Shown: positions 43,599 to 51,771 of the stretch, one piece after another | How the letters are laid out: every line of letters begins with the position of its first letter | How positions within the stretch are numbered: position 1 is the first letter of the stretch | From: Vitreoscilla massiliensis | GTDB lineage: Bacteria; Pseudomonadota; Gammaproteobacteria; Burkholderiales; Neisseriaceae | NCBI RefSeq assembly: GCF_001457815.1 | Contig: NZ_LN898219.1 | Location: 62,001-126,000 of the forward strand | DNA length: 64,000 bases | Reading direction: 5' to 3' | Notes under the pieces: generated by a model | The model's database searches: none | The model's input: only the letters and a program-made list of their open reading frames with translations | What the model was told of the DNA's origin: nothing | Program-made: the position numbers and the translations under genes

Positions 43599-43820
43599 AT
43601 GATGTCAGCAATGCCCCCAATGCCCAAATGGTTTGACGCCGACGGTGAGCCGGTTTCTTGTACCGAGAAAATCAAAGTCATGCAGCAAAACCTGCAAGAG
43701 CTGCATGAAATGGCGCAAGAAGCGTTAGAAGACGCGGTGTTAATGGGTTGTACCGAAACCCAAGTCAAAGACTACCTGCGTCTGCTCATGGACAGCCTCG
43801 AAAATCCTTACCAAAACTGA
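43599..43820 (+). CDS. Small conserved-looking protein, function unknown
   Basis: 73 residues, acidic, with an N-terminal Pro/Met/Trp segment (MPPMPKWFDADGEPVSCTEK) and a helical remainder (MQQNLQELHEMAQEALEDAVLMG). AAGGACG precedes the ATG and it lies six bases after the NlpC/P60 gene, so it is probably translated as part of that operon. I do not recognise a family; the second ATG (43602) is also possible. Confidence 0.65.
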   Translation: MMSAMPPMPKWFDADGEPVSCTEKIKVMQQNLQELHEMAQEALEDAVLMGCTETQVKDYLRLLMDSLENPYQN

Positions 43821-43996
43821 GGATTTGTTCTATATTTCGCTTTCCATCATCCATGCTTCACTGGTTTGTTTCTTTATAAGAAAACATCATTGCTTTTTTG
43901 TGTATTTATTTTCGATGTAATAAAACATAAACTGGGAACCATGTTACAGCACTGCTGACACAAAGCAGTCTAACCCCACACGGAAAGAGGACTCAT

Positions 43997-44713
43997 ATGA
44001 ACATTCGTCGCAGCAATGAACGCGGTCATGCAGACCATGGTTGGCTCAACAGCTATCACACTTTCTCCTTTGCCAATTACTACGATCCAGATTGGATGGG
44101 CTACAGCAATTTGCGCGTCATCAATGAAGACCGCATCAAGCCAGGCATGGGTTTTGGTGAACACGCCCACCGCGACATGGAAATCATCTCTTATGTCTTG
44201 GAAGGTGATTTGGCGCACCGCGACAGCATGGGCAATGTCAAAGGCATTCCTCCGGGTGAAGTACAACGCATGTCTGCCGGCAGCGGCGTGGTGCACAGCG
44301 AATTCAACCATGCCGAAGGCCAAACCACCCATTTCTTGCAAATTTGGATAGAGTCAAACAAAACCGGCATCAAACCCGAATACTCGCAAGAAGCGTACAG
44401 CGAAGCCGAAAAACGTGGCCGCTTGGTGCAAGTGATTAAGCCTTACGAGCAAGCCGCCAGCGCCGACAATGCCCGTGCCATCAACATCCACGCCGATGCG
44501 TCTTTGTGGGTAGGTTTGTTTGACGGTGCCGAAAGTTTGGAACGCGATTTGTCCAGCGCCCACAAATACTATTTGCACATTGCTCGCGGCAGCGTGGTGG
44601 TCAATGGTGAACAATTGAACGCAGGCGACGCCGCCATGTTCGACGGCGAAACCCACTTGAGCTTGAAAAACGGCCAACAAGCCGAAGTATTGTTGTTTGA
44701 ATTGAGCAAATAA
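43997..44713 (+). CDS. Pirin family protein (YhhW-like)
   Basis: Bicupin protein; E. coli YhhW has quercetin dioxygenase activity. The 238-residue protein has the pirin N-terminal block (ERGHADHGWLNSYHTFSFANYY) and metal ligands His-x-His in FGEHAHRDMEIISYV and His/Glu in GVVHSEFNHAEG. The C-terminal cupin (NGEQLNAGDAAMFDGE) is degenerate. AAAGAGG precedes the ATG. Physiological substrate unknown. Confidence 0.92.
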   Translation: MNIRRSNERGHADHGWLNSYHTFSFANYYDPDWMGYSNLRVINEDRIKPGMGFGEHAHRDMEIISYVLEGDLAHRDSMGNVKGIPPGEVQRMSAGSGVVHSEFNHAEGQTTHFLQIWIESNKTGIKPEYSQEAYSEAEKRGRLVQVIKPYEQAASADNARAINIHADASLWVGLFDGAESLERDLSSAHKYYLHIARGSVVVNGEQLNAGDAAMFDGETHLSLKNGQQAEVLLFELSK

Positions 44714-44731
44714 ACCCAAGTCATGTTTAAA

Positions 44732-44762
44732 GCGGCCTGTAAATCATTTACAGGCCGCTTTT
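44732..44762 (+). terminator. DUS-pair terminator of pirin gene
   Basis: Exact DUS pair with a five-base loop, followed by TTTTG, 19 bases after the pirin stop. Confidence 0.88.
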
Positions 44763-44981
44763 GTGTTGCTTTGACATATTTAAAGCTAATAAACCGTAGC
44801 ATGTGTCATGCTTGTGTAAGCATTAATGGTTGCCTACAGTAAGATATTGAAACCATTGCAAAGTCGTAACACGAGCGTATTTTCTGGATTTGAGCCAACG
44901 AAACACAAACAGAGCGAGCATGCTGGTGGTGTATCCAGTATCTTAAGGTTGGTGCAGCCACAGAGACAGAATAAAAGGAAA

Positions 44982-45236
44982 ATGACAGTGAAACATCTCA
45001 TTAAATTCATGGTCAGCATCACTGTGTTGTTATTGTTAAGCGGATGTATGGATACATTGACCAGATTGTGAAACGGAGGACCTTATATATCAGAAAAAGA
45101 GAGTCGAGCCTATGATCAGTGTTTTGCAGAAGTGCGCGCACAAGACCCTTTGATGTCGAAATTCAATAAAACTGAGGCTGAGCAGTCTGAGTTTTATCGT
45201 AGAGTGAGACCATGCATGGAAAGAAAAGGATATTAA
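44982..45236 (+). pseudogene. Small lipoprotein gene broken by an in-frame TGA (first of a tandem pair)
   Basis: The frame reads KHLIKFMVSITVLLLLSGC (lipoprotein signal with lipobox LSGC), MDTLTRL, then TGA at 45069-45071 where the downstream copy has TGG (Trp), and continues in frame to TAA at 45236 with clear similarity to the downstream copy (NGGPYISEKES..., KTEAEQSEF..., RPCMERKGY). So a single base change ended an otherwise intact 84-codon gene. Start may be ATG 44982 or GTG 44988; AAGGA stands just upstream. The remnant after the stop still shows protein-like conservation, so the loss is recent. Confidence 0.85.
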
Positions 45237-45251
45237 CAAAAGGTTTTGAAT

Positions 45252-45274
45252 GCGTCTTGTAATTTACAGGGCGC
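45252..45274 (+). terminator. Degenerate DUS-type hairpin after the lipoprotein pseudogene
   Basis: GCGTCTTGTAA and TTACAGGGCGC: both arms have drifted from the DUS, but every change leaves a G-C or G-U pair in RNA, so the hairpin survives although neither arm is an exact DUS. Confidence 0.65.
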
Positions 45275-45446
45275 ATTATTTTGGTTTGTGAGTTGAACGG
45301 TAATCAAGTGAGTGCACTGTGTAACCCCTTATTTCGATATTCATAGCGAAATTTGGATTGGTGGAAAAACGAATAATCAAAATACAGAGAATCCATCGTT
45401 GCCTGATTTGGTGAAGCTAGAAAAACCGAAGGAAGGGGTACTAACA

Positions 45447-45695
45447 ATGAAACATCTCATTAAATTTATGGCCAGCATCACCGTGTTGCTAATTTTAACT
45501 GGATGTATGGATACTGCGACCAGACTGTGGGATGGGGGACCTTATATTTCAAAAAAAGAGAGGGAGGCTTTTAGTCAATGCTTGGATGAGGTAAGAGCAC
45601 AAGACTCGGTGATGGCGAAAATGAATAAAACTGAAGCAGAAAGGCTAGAGTTATTGCGTAGGACGACACCGTGTATGCAAAGAAAAGGGTATTAA
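45447..45695 (+). CDS. Small lipoprotein, second and intact copy
   Basis: 82 residues: lipoprotein signal (KHLIKFMASITVLLILTGC, lipidated Cys about 20) and a 62-residue mature part with two further cysteines (SQCLDEVR and TPCMQRKGY) that could form a disulfide. GGAAGGGG precedes the ATG. It is the functional partner of the broken tandem copy 200 bases upstream. I do not recognise a function; such small Cys-pair lipoproteins are usually outer-membrane or periplasmic. Confidence 0.82.
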   Translation: MKHLIKFMASITVLLILTGCMDTATRLWDGGPYISKKEREAFSQCLDEVRAQDSVMAKMNKTEAERLELLRRTTPCMQRKGY

Positions 45696-45711
45696 TAAAG
45701 GGTTTTAAAAT

Positions 45712-45749
45712 GCGGCCTGTAAACCTTCGATTGGTTTACAGGCCGCTTT
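45712..45749. terminator. DUS-pair terminator between lipoprotein gene and rsuA
   Basis: Exact DUS pair extended by AACC/GGTT-type bases around a short loop, followed by TTTG; it separates two convergent genes. Confidence 0.85.
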
Positions 45750-45774
45750 GCGACATTTGAGATGAACGAGAGCA

Positions 45775-46479
45775 TTAAATACTCGCCTGTACCTCAGCCA
45801 CATCCAAGAAGCGCCATTCTCCAGCGGCGAAGTCGTCGACGCGCCATTGGTGGAATTGGTCACGGTGCAGGCCTTCGACGCGGTTGCCGGCGGCGGCAAT
45901 CATGCGTTTGACTTGGTGGTATTTGCCTTGGGTTAAGGTCATCAGCAAGGTATTCGGGTCGATTAACTCGGCCGCGGCGGCCGCGATGGTTTCGTGCTCG
46001 TCATCGAGGAGCACGCCTTTGATGAGTTTGTCGCACAGGCTTTGCTCGGCAGCGTGTTTGAGGGTGACGCGGTAGATTTTGGCCACATGGTGTTTGGGCG
46101 AGGTTACGCGGTGGTTAAACTGGCCATCGTTGGTGAGGATGATGGCGCCGGTGGTGTCGGCATCGAGGCGACCGACGGCTTGGATGTCGATGTCACGGAA
46201 ATTGTTCGGCAACAGCGAAAACACGCTCGGGTATTGCTGCGGCTTGTGCGAGGTTTCGGTATCGGCGGCTTTATTGAGCAAGATGTAGAAATAAGGCAAG
46301 TCCACGGTCGGGATGGTGTCTTCGTCCAATTGCAACACGCGGCGGCCGTTTAAATCCACTTCGGCTTTGGTATTGTCGACGACCTCGCCGTCGATGCGTA
46401 TCCAGCCACCTTTGACCCAGTTTTGACATTGTTTGCGACTGCCCAAACCTTGGGCTTGTAAGTATTTGATGATGTTCAT
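45775..46479 (-). CDS. rsuA: 16S rRNA pseudouridine synthase RsuA-like
   Basis: Converts a uridine of 16S rRNA (U516 in E. coli) to pseudouridine. From ATG 46479 it is 234 aa: an S4-like RNA-binding N-terminus (IIKYLQAQGLGSRKQCQNWVKGG) and the catalytic domain with the active-site Asp in VGRLDADTTGAIILTNDG, and the KIYRV and KYHQVKRM motifs of the RsuA/RluB/E/F family. Assignment to RsuA rather than RluE is by overall length and S4 domain. Weak ribosome site. Confidence 0.88.
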   Translation of the reverse strand: MNIIKYLQAQGLGSRKQCQNWVKGGWIRIDGEVVDNTKAEVDLNGRRVLQLDEDTIPTVDLPYFYILLNKAADTETSHKPQQYPSVFSLLPNNFRDIDIQAVGRLDADTTGAIILTNDGQFNHRVTSPKHHVAKIYRVTLKHAAEQSLCDKLIKGVLLDDEHETIAAAAAELIDPNTLLMTLTQGKYHQVKRMIAAAGNRVEGLHRDQFHQWRVDDFAAGEWRFLDVAEVQASI

Positions 46480-46496
46480 AAGCATTCTAAACAAAA

Positions 46497-46521
46497 GCGG
46501 CCTGTAAGTTTTACAGGCCGC
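46497..46521 (-). terminator. DUS-pair hairpin after nhaD
   Basis: Exact DUS pair with a three-base loop, 24 bases beyond the nhaD stop on the minus strand; AAAACA on the plus strand gives a partial U tract. It also lies immediately upstream of rsuA. Confidence 0.75.
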
Positions 46522-46544
46522 TTATTAATCTGTAAACACGTTCA

Positions 46545-47945
46545 TTATATAAAGAAAATCAGCGTGTGTAAGATAAACAAGGGCACCAAGATGCCAAACG
46601 ACCATGCCATATAGCCAAAAAAGCTTGGCATTTTGACGCGATTTTGTTCGGCGATGGCTTTGACCATGAAGTTGGGCGCATTACCGATGTAGCTTAAAGC
46701 ACCCATAAACACCGAGCCCATGGATACGGCCAGCAAGGTGGAAGTCATGTGGCTCATCAATTCCACCGCATCGCCCGAGGCGAGGTTAAAGAACACCAAA
46801 TACGTTGGCGCATTGTCCAAGAAGGCCGATAACATGCCCGACATCCAGAAATACACCGCATTGATGGGTTCGCCTTGGGCATTGTGGGCCAAGCTCACCA
46901 AAGGCGCGAAATGGCCGTCCATGCCGACTTTGAGCATGGCCAATACCGGTGCGATGGTGATGAAGATGCCCAAGAACAATTTGCCCACTTCTTGTATTGG
47001 CCTCCAATCAAAATCGTTGGCTTGGCGAATTTCTTGCGCGGTGGTTTTCAAAGACAAGATGCCGATGACGATGAACAAGCCATCGCGCACGATGTTTTGC
47101 AAACTCACAGGTGTGCCCAAAACATTGAATTCCACACCAGACTTCCAAATGCCCGACATCAACACCGCGGCAATCACACAGCCCAACCACAGAAAATTGA
47201 TTTTGCCAGCGATGCTGATGCGGCTGTCAGGAGTGGGGTCTAGTGGTTTCAACTCGGTTTCTTGTTTCCAAAAATGCTGGTCTATCGCATAGAACACCGC
47301 CAATAAAACCACGGCGCTGATGAGCACAGGCAAGGCCATGTGTTCTACCGTCCACATAAAGTCCACGCCTTTTAAGAAGCCCAAAAATAAAGGCGGGTCG
47401 CCGAGTGGGGTTAAGCCGCCGCCGATGTTGGCGACCAAAAAGATGAAGAAGACCACCACATGCACTTGGTGTTTGCGGTTGTCATTGGCGCGCAACAAGG
47501 GGCGTATCAACAACATCGCCGCGCCAGTAGTACCCATCAATGAGGCCAAGAGCGTGCCCAAGGCCAAGATAAAGGTATTGGTTTTGGCGCTGCCGTGGAT
47601 ATTGCCTTTGACCAAGATGCCACCGGAAACGGTAAACAGCGCCCACAACAGCAAAATAAACGGAATGTACTCGGCGATGAGGGCGTGCGCCACTGTGTGC
47701 ACCGCTTCGCCCATGCCATACACCACGGTAAACGGGATTAAGAACAACAGCGTCCATGCGGCGGTGATTTTGCCAAAGCTGTGGTGCCATATTTTCGGCG
47801 CAAACAAGGGAAACAAGGCGATGGACAGCAAGATACAGGCAAAAGGCAAACCCCATAATAAACTCATGTCAGCAGGGTCAAATCCCGCAGCATGAGCGCT
47901 CAGCGGCAGCAAGGTCGCCGCCAGTAGCGCGAGTTTGGGTAACAT
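46545..47945 (-). CDS. nhaD: Na+/H+ antiporter NhaD-type
   Basis: Inner-membrane sodium/proton antiporter of the ion transporter superfamily. From ATG 47945 (AGGA eight bases ahead) it is 466 aa with an N-terminal signal-like helix (LALLAATLLPLSAHA) followed by about 11-12 membrane helices. Family landmarks are GTTGAAMLLIRPLLRAN, NIGGGLTPLGDPPLFLGFLKGV and the late LDNAPTYLVFFNLASGDA and SYIGNAPNFMVKAIAEQN. An upstream in-frame extension of 59 residues was rejected as unlike a membrane protein start. Confidence 0.94.
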   Translation of the reverse strand: MLPKLALLAATLLPLSAHAAGFDPADMSLLWGLPFACILLSIALFPLFAPKIWHHSFGKITAAWTLLFLIPFTVVYGMGEAVHTVAHALIAEYIPFILLLWALFTVSGGILVKGNIHGSAKTNTFILALGTLLASLMGTTGAAMLLIRPLLRANDNRKHQVHVVVFFIFLVANIGGGLTPLGDPPLFLGFLKGVDFMWTVEHMALPVLISAVVLLAVFYAIDQHFWKQETELKPLDPTPDSRISIAGKINFLWLGCVIAAVLMSGIWKSGVEFNVLGTPVSLQNIVRDGLFIVIGILSLKTTAQEIRQANDFDWRPIQEVGKLFLGIFITIAPVLAMLKVGMDGHFAPLVSLAHNAQGEPINAVYFWMSGMLSAFLDNAPTYLVFFNLASGDAVELMSHMTSTLLAVSMGSVFMGALSYIGNAPNFMVKAIAEQNRVKMPSFFGYMAWSFGILVPLFILHTLIFFI

Positions 47946-48008
47946 GGACGCAGTCCTTTCTTGGCAATGTGTTGTGCAGCGTGTGTGGTGAGTGTGAGTG
48001 CTGCTCTC

Positions 48009-48048
48009 AAAAACCGCGCTGTTTGCCATCAGAGAGCAAACAGCGCGG
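48009..48048 (-). terminator. Intrinsic terminator of gloA
   Basis: A perfect 13-bp stem (CCGCGCTGTTTGC with GCAAACAGCGCGG) and nine-base loop; on the minus strand it is followed by five T. It is seven bases beyond the gloA stop and is not DUS-derived. Confidence 0.93.
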
Positions 48049-48054
48049 CCGGTT

Positions 48055-48450
48055 TTAGTCTTGACCCGAATTTTTTTGGATGAATTCGATTTTGTAGCCA
48101 TCCGGGTCTTCGACAAAGGCAATCACGGTGGTGCCGTGCTTCATTGGGCCGGCTTCGCGCACCACATTGCCGCCTTTGGCACGGGCGGCATCGCAAGCGG
48201 CATAAGCATCGTCCACTTCGATGGCGATGTGGCCATAGGCATTGCCCAAGTCATAACTGGCGGTGTCCCAATTGTGGGTCAATTCCAAGACGGTGTGGTC
48301 GCTTTCGTCGCCATAGCCAACAAAAGCCAAGGTGAATTTGCCTTCTGGATAGTCGTTTTTGCGCAATAATTTCATGCCCAATACTTCTTGGTAAAAAGCC
48401 AATGAGCGATCCAAATCGCCCACGCGCAACATGGTGTGTAACAAACGCAT
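48055..48450 (-). CDS. gloA: Lactoylglutathione lyase (glyoxalase I)
   Basis: Converts the methylglyoxal-glutathione hemithioacetal to S-lactoylglutathione. The 131-residue protein has the glyoxalase fold with metal ligands in LLHTMLRVGDLDRSLAFYQ (His 5), HTVLELTHNWD (Glu), YGHIAIEVDD (His) and YKIEFIQ (Glu). Length matches the Ni-type bacterial enzyme. Confidence 0.97.
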   Translation of the reverse strand: MRLLHTMLRVGDLDRSLAFYQEVLGMKLLRKNDYPEGKFTLAFVGYGDESDHTVLELTHNWDTASYDLGNAYGHIAIEVDDAYAACDAARAKGGNVVREAGPMKHGTTVIAFVEDPDGYKIEFIQKNSGQD

Positions 48451-48586
48451 GGTGGTGTCCTCGTAATTTATAAATATATTAGGTCTGAATCATAGGCGAC
48501 TTTGGCAGGTATTGCCAAGATTGCGTGCAGATTCTCTAAGCTTGATTATTTCGATAATGACGATTTATTAATATTAAATATCGTAG

Positions 48587-49279
48587 TTATTCTAATCTGT
48601 GATTCAATGATTTGTACGACTGCATAATGGCAGTGCCATGTTGTTTGAGCCATAAACGTTGCTCACGGTAGTCTGGCATGCGCGCAGCCACCGCCTGCCA
48701 AAATGCCGCCGAATGGTTAGGATGAGCCAAATGGCAGATTTCATGCACGCACACATAATCAATGACGTCGACGGGTGCGCCGATTAAGCGCCAATTGAGC
48801 TTGATTTGTTGCGGCCTGCATATGCCCCAATAGCTGTGGGCGGCCGACAAGCGCACATCGAGTTGCGCATATTGCTCAGGCAGTAATGCACGCAAACGCG
48901 GCAGCAAGATGGTCGCCGCAGCATCTTGTAAGTGTTGCAACAGGCTTAAATAAGGTTGGGCCAAATTGTCGGCCAGCACGCACTCGTGCTGATTGAGAAT
49001 GATATTGGAGTTTACAGGCCGCATCTGTATGGGCAGAGGCTGACCCAGATACCACACTTGTTGCGGTAGGGCATGCAGAGACAATTGTAAGCGCTGTTGG
49101 TATAGCCAGTGTTGGTGTTCGCTGACAAACGCCCGCAAGCGCTGCGCGGACACCTGTTTGGGGGCGCTGATTTCAATCAAATGGCGCTCTCGCACCCGCA
49201 ACTTGATTTGGGTTTTGCCACGTTGGCTCACGCGCACTTGGCACACACCCAAATCGTCTTCAAATTGCCAGCTGATCAT
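48587..49279 (-). CDS. YgjP-like M48-type metallopeptidase (DUF45/SprT-like)
   Basis: A 230-residue putative zinc peptidase. The HExxH motif is in YVCVHEICHLAHPNHS, with a third ligand His in the same NHSAAFW segment; WYLGQPLPIQMR and SYWGICRPQQIKLNWRL are typical of the YgjP/DUF45 family. The ATG overlaps the plsC stop (ATGA), so it is cotranslated with lipid A/heptose-related genes, though its substrate is unknown. One DUS inside (49012-49022). Confidence 0.85.
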   Translation of the reverse strand: MISWQFEDDLGVCQVRVSQRGKTQIKLRVRERHLIEISAPKQVSAQRLRAFVSEHQHWLYQQRLQLSLHALPQQVWYLGQPLPIQMRPVNSNIILNQHECVLADNLAQPYLSLLQHLQDAAATILLPRLRALLPEQYAQLDVRLSAAHSYWGICRPQQIKLNWRLIGAPVDVIDYVCVHEICHLAHPNHSAAFWQAVAARMPDYREQRLWLKQHGTAIMQSYKSLNHRLE

Positions 49280-50040
49280 GAGCCGGTGCGTTCGTCCTGC
49301 TCGGCTGCCACGGGTTTGTTGGCAAACGGGCCACGGCCTTCAATCAAGCGTTGTTGGCCTTCAATCCACGTTTCCACTTGTTGCATCACCGCTTCAGGGC
49401 CTTGGCCGACAGGATTAATCGGTTTGCCAACCACCACGCTGATGGTGCCAGGGTATTTCATGAACGAGTTTTTAGGCCAAAATTCACCGCTGTTCAATGC
49501 CACAGGGACGATGGGCATTTCCAAGGTGTTGGCAATGCGTGCACCGCCCAATTTGTAGCGACCGCGCAAACCCGGTTTGATGCGTGTGCCTTCAGGGAAG
49601 ATGGCGATGGAAAAACCCTGTTTCTTACGCAATCCGCCCACTTCTAACAATTGACGTGATGCACCCAAGCGGTCTTTGCGGTCTATGCCTATGGTGCCGG
49701 CCAGTTTCAAGCCCCAACCGAAAAATGGGATTTTGAACAATTCTTTTTTGGCCACAAACACGATGGGGCGGAAGAATTTTTGCAAAATCAAAGTTTCCCA
49801 ACCCGATTGGTGTTTGCAGCAAATCACCACCGGCTCGTCAGGAATGTTTTCCAAACCTTTGACTTCGTATTTCAGGCCGATGATGTGTTCCAACAACCAC
49901 ACCAAAGTCAGAGCCCATTGCGTACAAGCACGGTTGGCCACTTTGACGCCAAACAACAAACTCACAGCGACGTACATAAAGTGAAACACAGTAAAAATGC
50001 TGACGCACAACCAATACAGTAAATTTTTCAGTAAGATCAT
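49276..50040 (-). CDS. plsC: 1-acyl-sn-glycerol-3-phosphate acyltransferase PlsC (NlaA type)
   Basis: Acylates lysophosphatidic acid to phosphatidic acid at the inner membrane. From ATG 50040 it is 254 aa: an N-terminal membrane helix (LLYWLCVSIFTVFHFMYVAV), the HX4E catalytic motif in CKHQSGWETL, GTIGIDRKD and the acceptor motif FPEGTRIKPG. A long upstream in-frame extension lies inside gmhB and was not used. The gene is one base downstream of gmhB. Confidence 0.95.
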   Translation of the reverse strand: MILLKNLLYWLCVSIFTVFHFMYVAVSLLFGVKVANRACTQWALTLVWLLEHIIGLKYEVKGLENIPDEPVVICCKHQSGWETLILQKFFRPIVFVAKKELFKIPFFGWGLKLAGTIGIDRKDRLGASRQLLEVGGLRKKQGFSIAIFPEGTRIKPGLRGRYKLGGARIANTLEMPIVPVALNSGEFWPKNSFMKYPGTISVVVGKPINPVGQGPEAVMQQVETWIEGQQRLIEGRGPFANKPVAAEQDERTGS

Positions 50041-50041
50041 T

Positions 50042-50623
50042 TTATTCTTCTTGTTCAGCTTGCGCCGCTTGGCGTTTTTGATGGTTTTGTAACATGGTTT
50101 GCGCGAATTCCAATAAATCATGGTAGACAATGGTGTCTTCGGGCAAGGCCGGATCGCGCAAGGTTTTTTGGCCTTTGCCTGTGAGCACCAATACCGGTTG
50201 GCCACCGACGGCTTCGATGGCTTGCAAATCGCGCAAGCTGTCGCCGACCAAATACAATTCATCCGGATCGGTGTTCAAATAGCGCTGCAAGATGTCTTCT
50301 ATCATGCCTGGCAAAGGCTTGCGACAGCCACATTTGTCGGCCGCCGTGTGTGGGCAAAACCACACCGCCTCGATTTGCCCGCCGGCTTGCTGCACCAAAC
50401 GGTGCATTTTGGCGTGCATTTCGTTCAAATCATGGATGGTGAAAAAACCACGGCCTATGCCCGATTGATTGGTTGCCACCACCACTTTGATGTCGGCCTG
50501 ATTCAAAAACGCAATCGCATCCATGCTGCCGGGCAAAGCGACCCATTCGTCTACCGATTTGACAAAGTCATCGCGGTCTTCATTGATGACGCCATCGCGG
50601 TCCAAAATCACCAATTTGGTCAT
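50042..50623 (-). CDS. gmhB: D-glycero-beta-D-manno-heptose-1,7-bisphosphate 7-phosphatase GmhB
   Basis: HAD-superfamily phosphatase in ADP-heptose synthesis for the LPS/LOS inner core. The 193-residue protein starts with the catalytic DxD motif (LVILDRDGVINED), and has the zinc-binding loop CPHTAADKCGCRKP and the late GDSLRDLQAIEAVG. It is followed by plsC and preceded, with a four-base overlap, by an uncharacterised gene. Confidence 0.95.
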   Translation of the reverse strand: MTKLVILDRDGVINEDRDDFVKSVDEWVALPGSMDAIAFLNQADIKVVVATNQSGIGRGFFTIHDLNEMHAKMHRLVQQAGGQIEAVWFCPHTAADKCGCRKPLPGMIEDILQRYLNTDPDELYLVGDSLRDLQAIEAVGGQPVLVLTGKGQKTLRDPALPEDTIVYHDLLEFAQTMLQNHQKRQAAQAEQEE

Positions 50624-51081
50624 GATAATTGTTCCCGTAAACTGTCGCTCCAGCGCGCATACGCCACATCAAATTGCGAGGCGATGGCATCGTAAGCGGC
50701 TTGGCTGTTGTCGACATGGTAAAACGATGGCAACAAATCGGTGCGCAAAGTGGTGACGTAATCGCTTAAAAACTGGCCATAACCGTCTTCGTCATCGGCA
50801 TAGTAATAGGCGGTAAAGCGTTGGCCAATGTCATTGAAAAAGCTCAACAGCAACTGTTTGCCCAAAGCCTGCTCAACAATATCGCGGCCGGTAATTTCAC
50901 GTGTTGCCAATTGTGCCAAGGCTTTGGTCAATTGTTCTGCCACATCAGGGTGCAGCAATTTTTTGTGCGCTGCCCACTCAAAATACATGCCCATGTGCGT
51001 GAGCGCGTGTACCGGCGTCAAGTCCGCAGGAAAGTCTTCCTCGGTATGCCATTCTTGGTGGTCGATGATATCAAATTCCAT
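50620..51081 (-). CDS. Uncharacterised protein upstream of gmhB
   Basis: A 153-residue acidic protein without membrane segments or signal peptide. Recurrent aromatic residues (AYYYADDEDGYGQFLSDYV) and the start EFDIIDHQEWHTEEDFPADL are the visible features. It overlaps gmhB by four bases (ATGA) and may be cotranslated. I do not recognise a family with confidence; it resembles proteins annotated as hypothetical. Confidence 0.7.
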   Translation of the reverse strand: MEFDIIDHQEWHTEEDFPADLTPVHALTHMGMYFEWAAHKKLLHPDVAEQLTKALAQLATREITGRDIVEQALGKQLLLSFFNDIGQRFTAYYYADDEDGYGQFLSDYVTTLRTDLLPSFYHVDNSQAAYDAIASQFDVAYARWSDSLREQLS

Positions 51082-51165
51082 ATTCAGCTCGAATGCAGTC
51101 GGAAAAGGTCAAAACTATAACATTGTGTTGGGCGCATGCACATACGTGAGTGTATGTTTCTGTTG

Positions 51166-51771
51166 TCACTTGTGTGCAGATGAAGCCAGTAATTCGCAGC
51201 CACAACACTGTAATAATTGTGCGGTTTCAAACAAAGGCAGGCCCATGACGCCGCTGAAGCTGCCGCTTAAATGTTCGATAAACACCGCGGCCATGCCTTG
51301 TATGCCGTAGGCGCCGGCTTTGTCGTCGGCTTCACCACTGGCAACATAGGCTTGGATTTCGGCATCGCTTAAGGTGCGAAAGCTGACGGTGCTGATTTGG
51401 GTGGCTTGTTGGCGTTCGCCTTGGTGCCACACCACCACTGAGCTGATGACTTGGTGAGAGCGGCCTGAAAGCTGTTGCAACATGGCTATAGCATCGGCGT
51501 GGTCTGTCGGTTTGCCCAAAATGTGGCCATCAACCGCCACCGAAGTGTCGGCGGTCAACACCGGTTTGTCGGGAGCATGACCATGCGCGGCGGTGAACAA
51601 GGCCAAAGCCTGTTCGGATTTTTGCCATGCCATGCGCTCGGTATAGTTTTGTGCCAATTCTTGTGCGTGTGGGGTTTCGTCGATGTCGCTGGCAATTTTG
51701 CTCACGCTCAAGCCCAATTGGCCCAATAATTGGGCGCGTCTGGGGCTGCCAGAGGCCAAATACAAATTCAT
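51166..51771 (-). CDS. maf: Maf-type nucleotide pyrophosphatase (YhdE/YceF family)
   Basis: Hydrolyses dTTP, UTP or modified NTPs, limiting misincorporation. The 201-residue protein has the N-terminal LYLASGSPRRAQLLGQLG, the DIDETPHA motif and LTADTSVAVDGHILGKP, then KAGAYGIQGMAAVFIEHLSGSFSGVMGLPL, all Maf signatures. Substrate subtype (YhdE vs YceF) is not settled by eye. It overlaps the SDR gene upstream by four bases. Confidence 0.95.
   Translation of the reverse strand: MNLYLASGSPRRAQLLGQLGLSVSKIASDIDETPHAQELAQNYTERMAWQKSEQALALFTAAHGHAPDKPVLTADTSVAVDGHILGKPTDHADAIAMLQQLSGRSHQVISSVVVWHQGERQQATQISTVSFRTLSDAEIQAYVASGEADDKAGAYGIQGMAAVFIEHLSGSFSGVMGLPLFETAQLLQCCGCELLASSAHK

Noticed and set aside
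45069..45071. TGA as selenocysteine in the first lipoprotein copy
   Set aside because: No SECIS-like hairpin was seen after it and the intact copy has Trp there, so a simple nonsense change explains it.
49276..50262. Long upstream start for plsC (74 extra codons)
   Set aside because: The extension lies inside gmhB in another frame, and the ATG at 50040 starts with the expected membrane helix.
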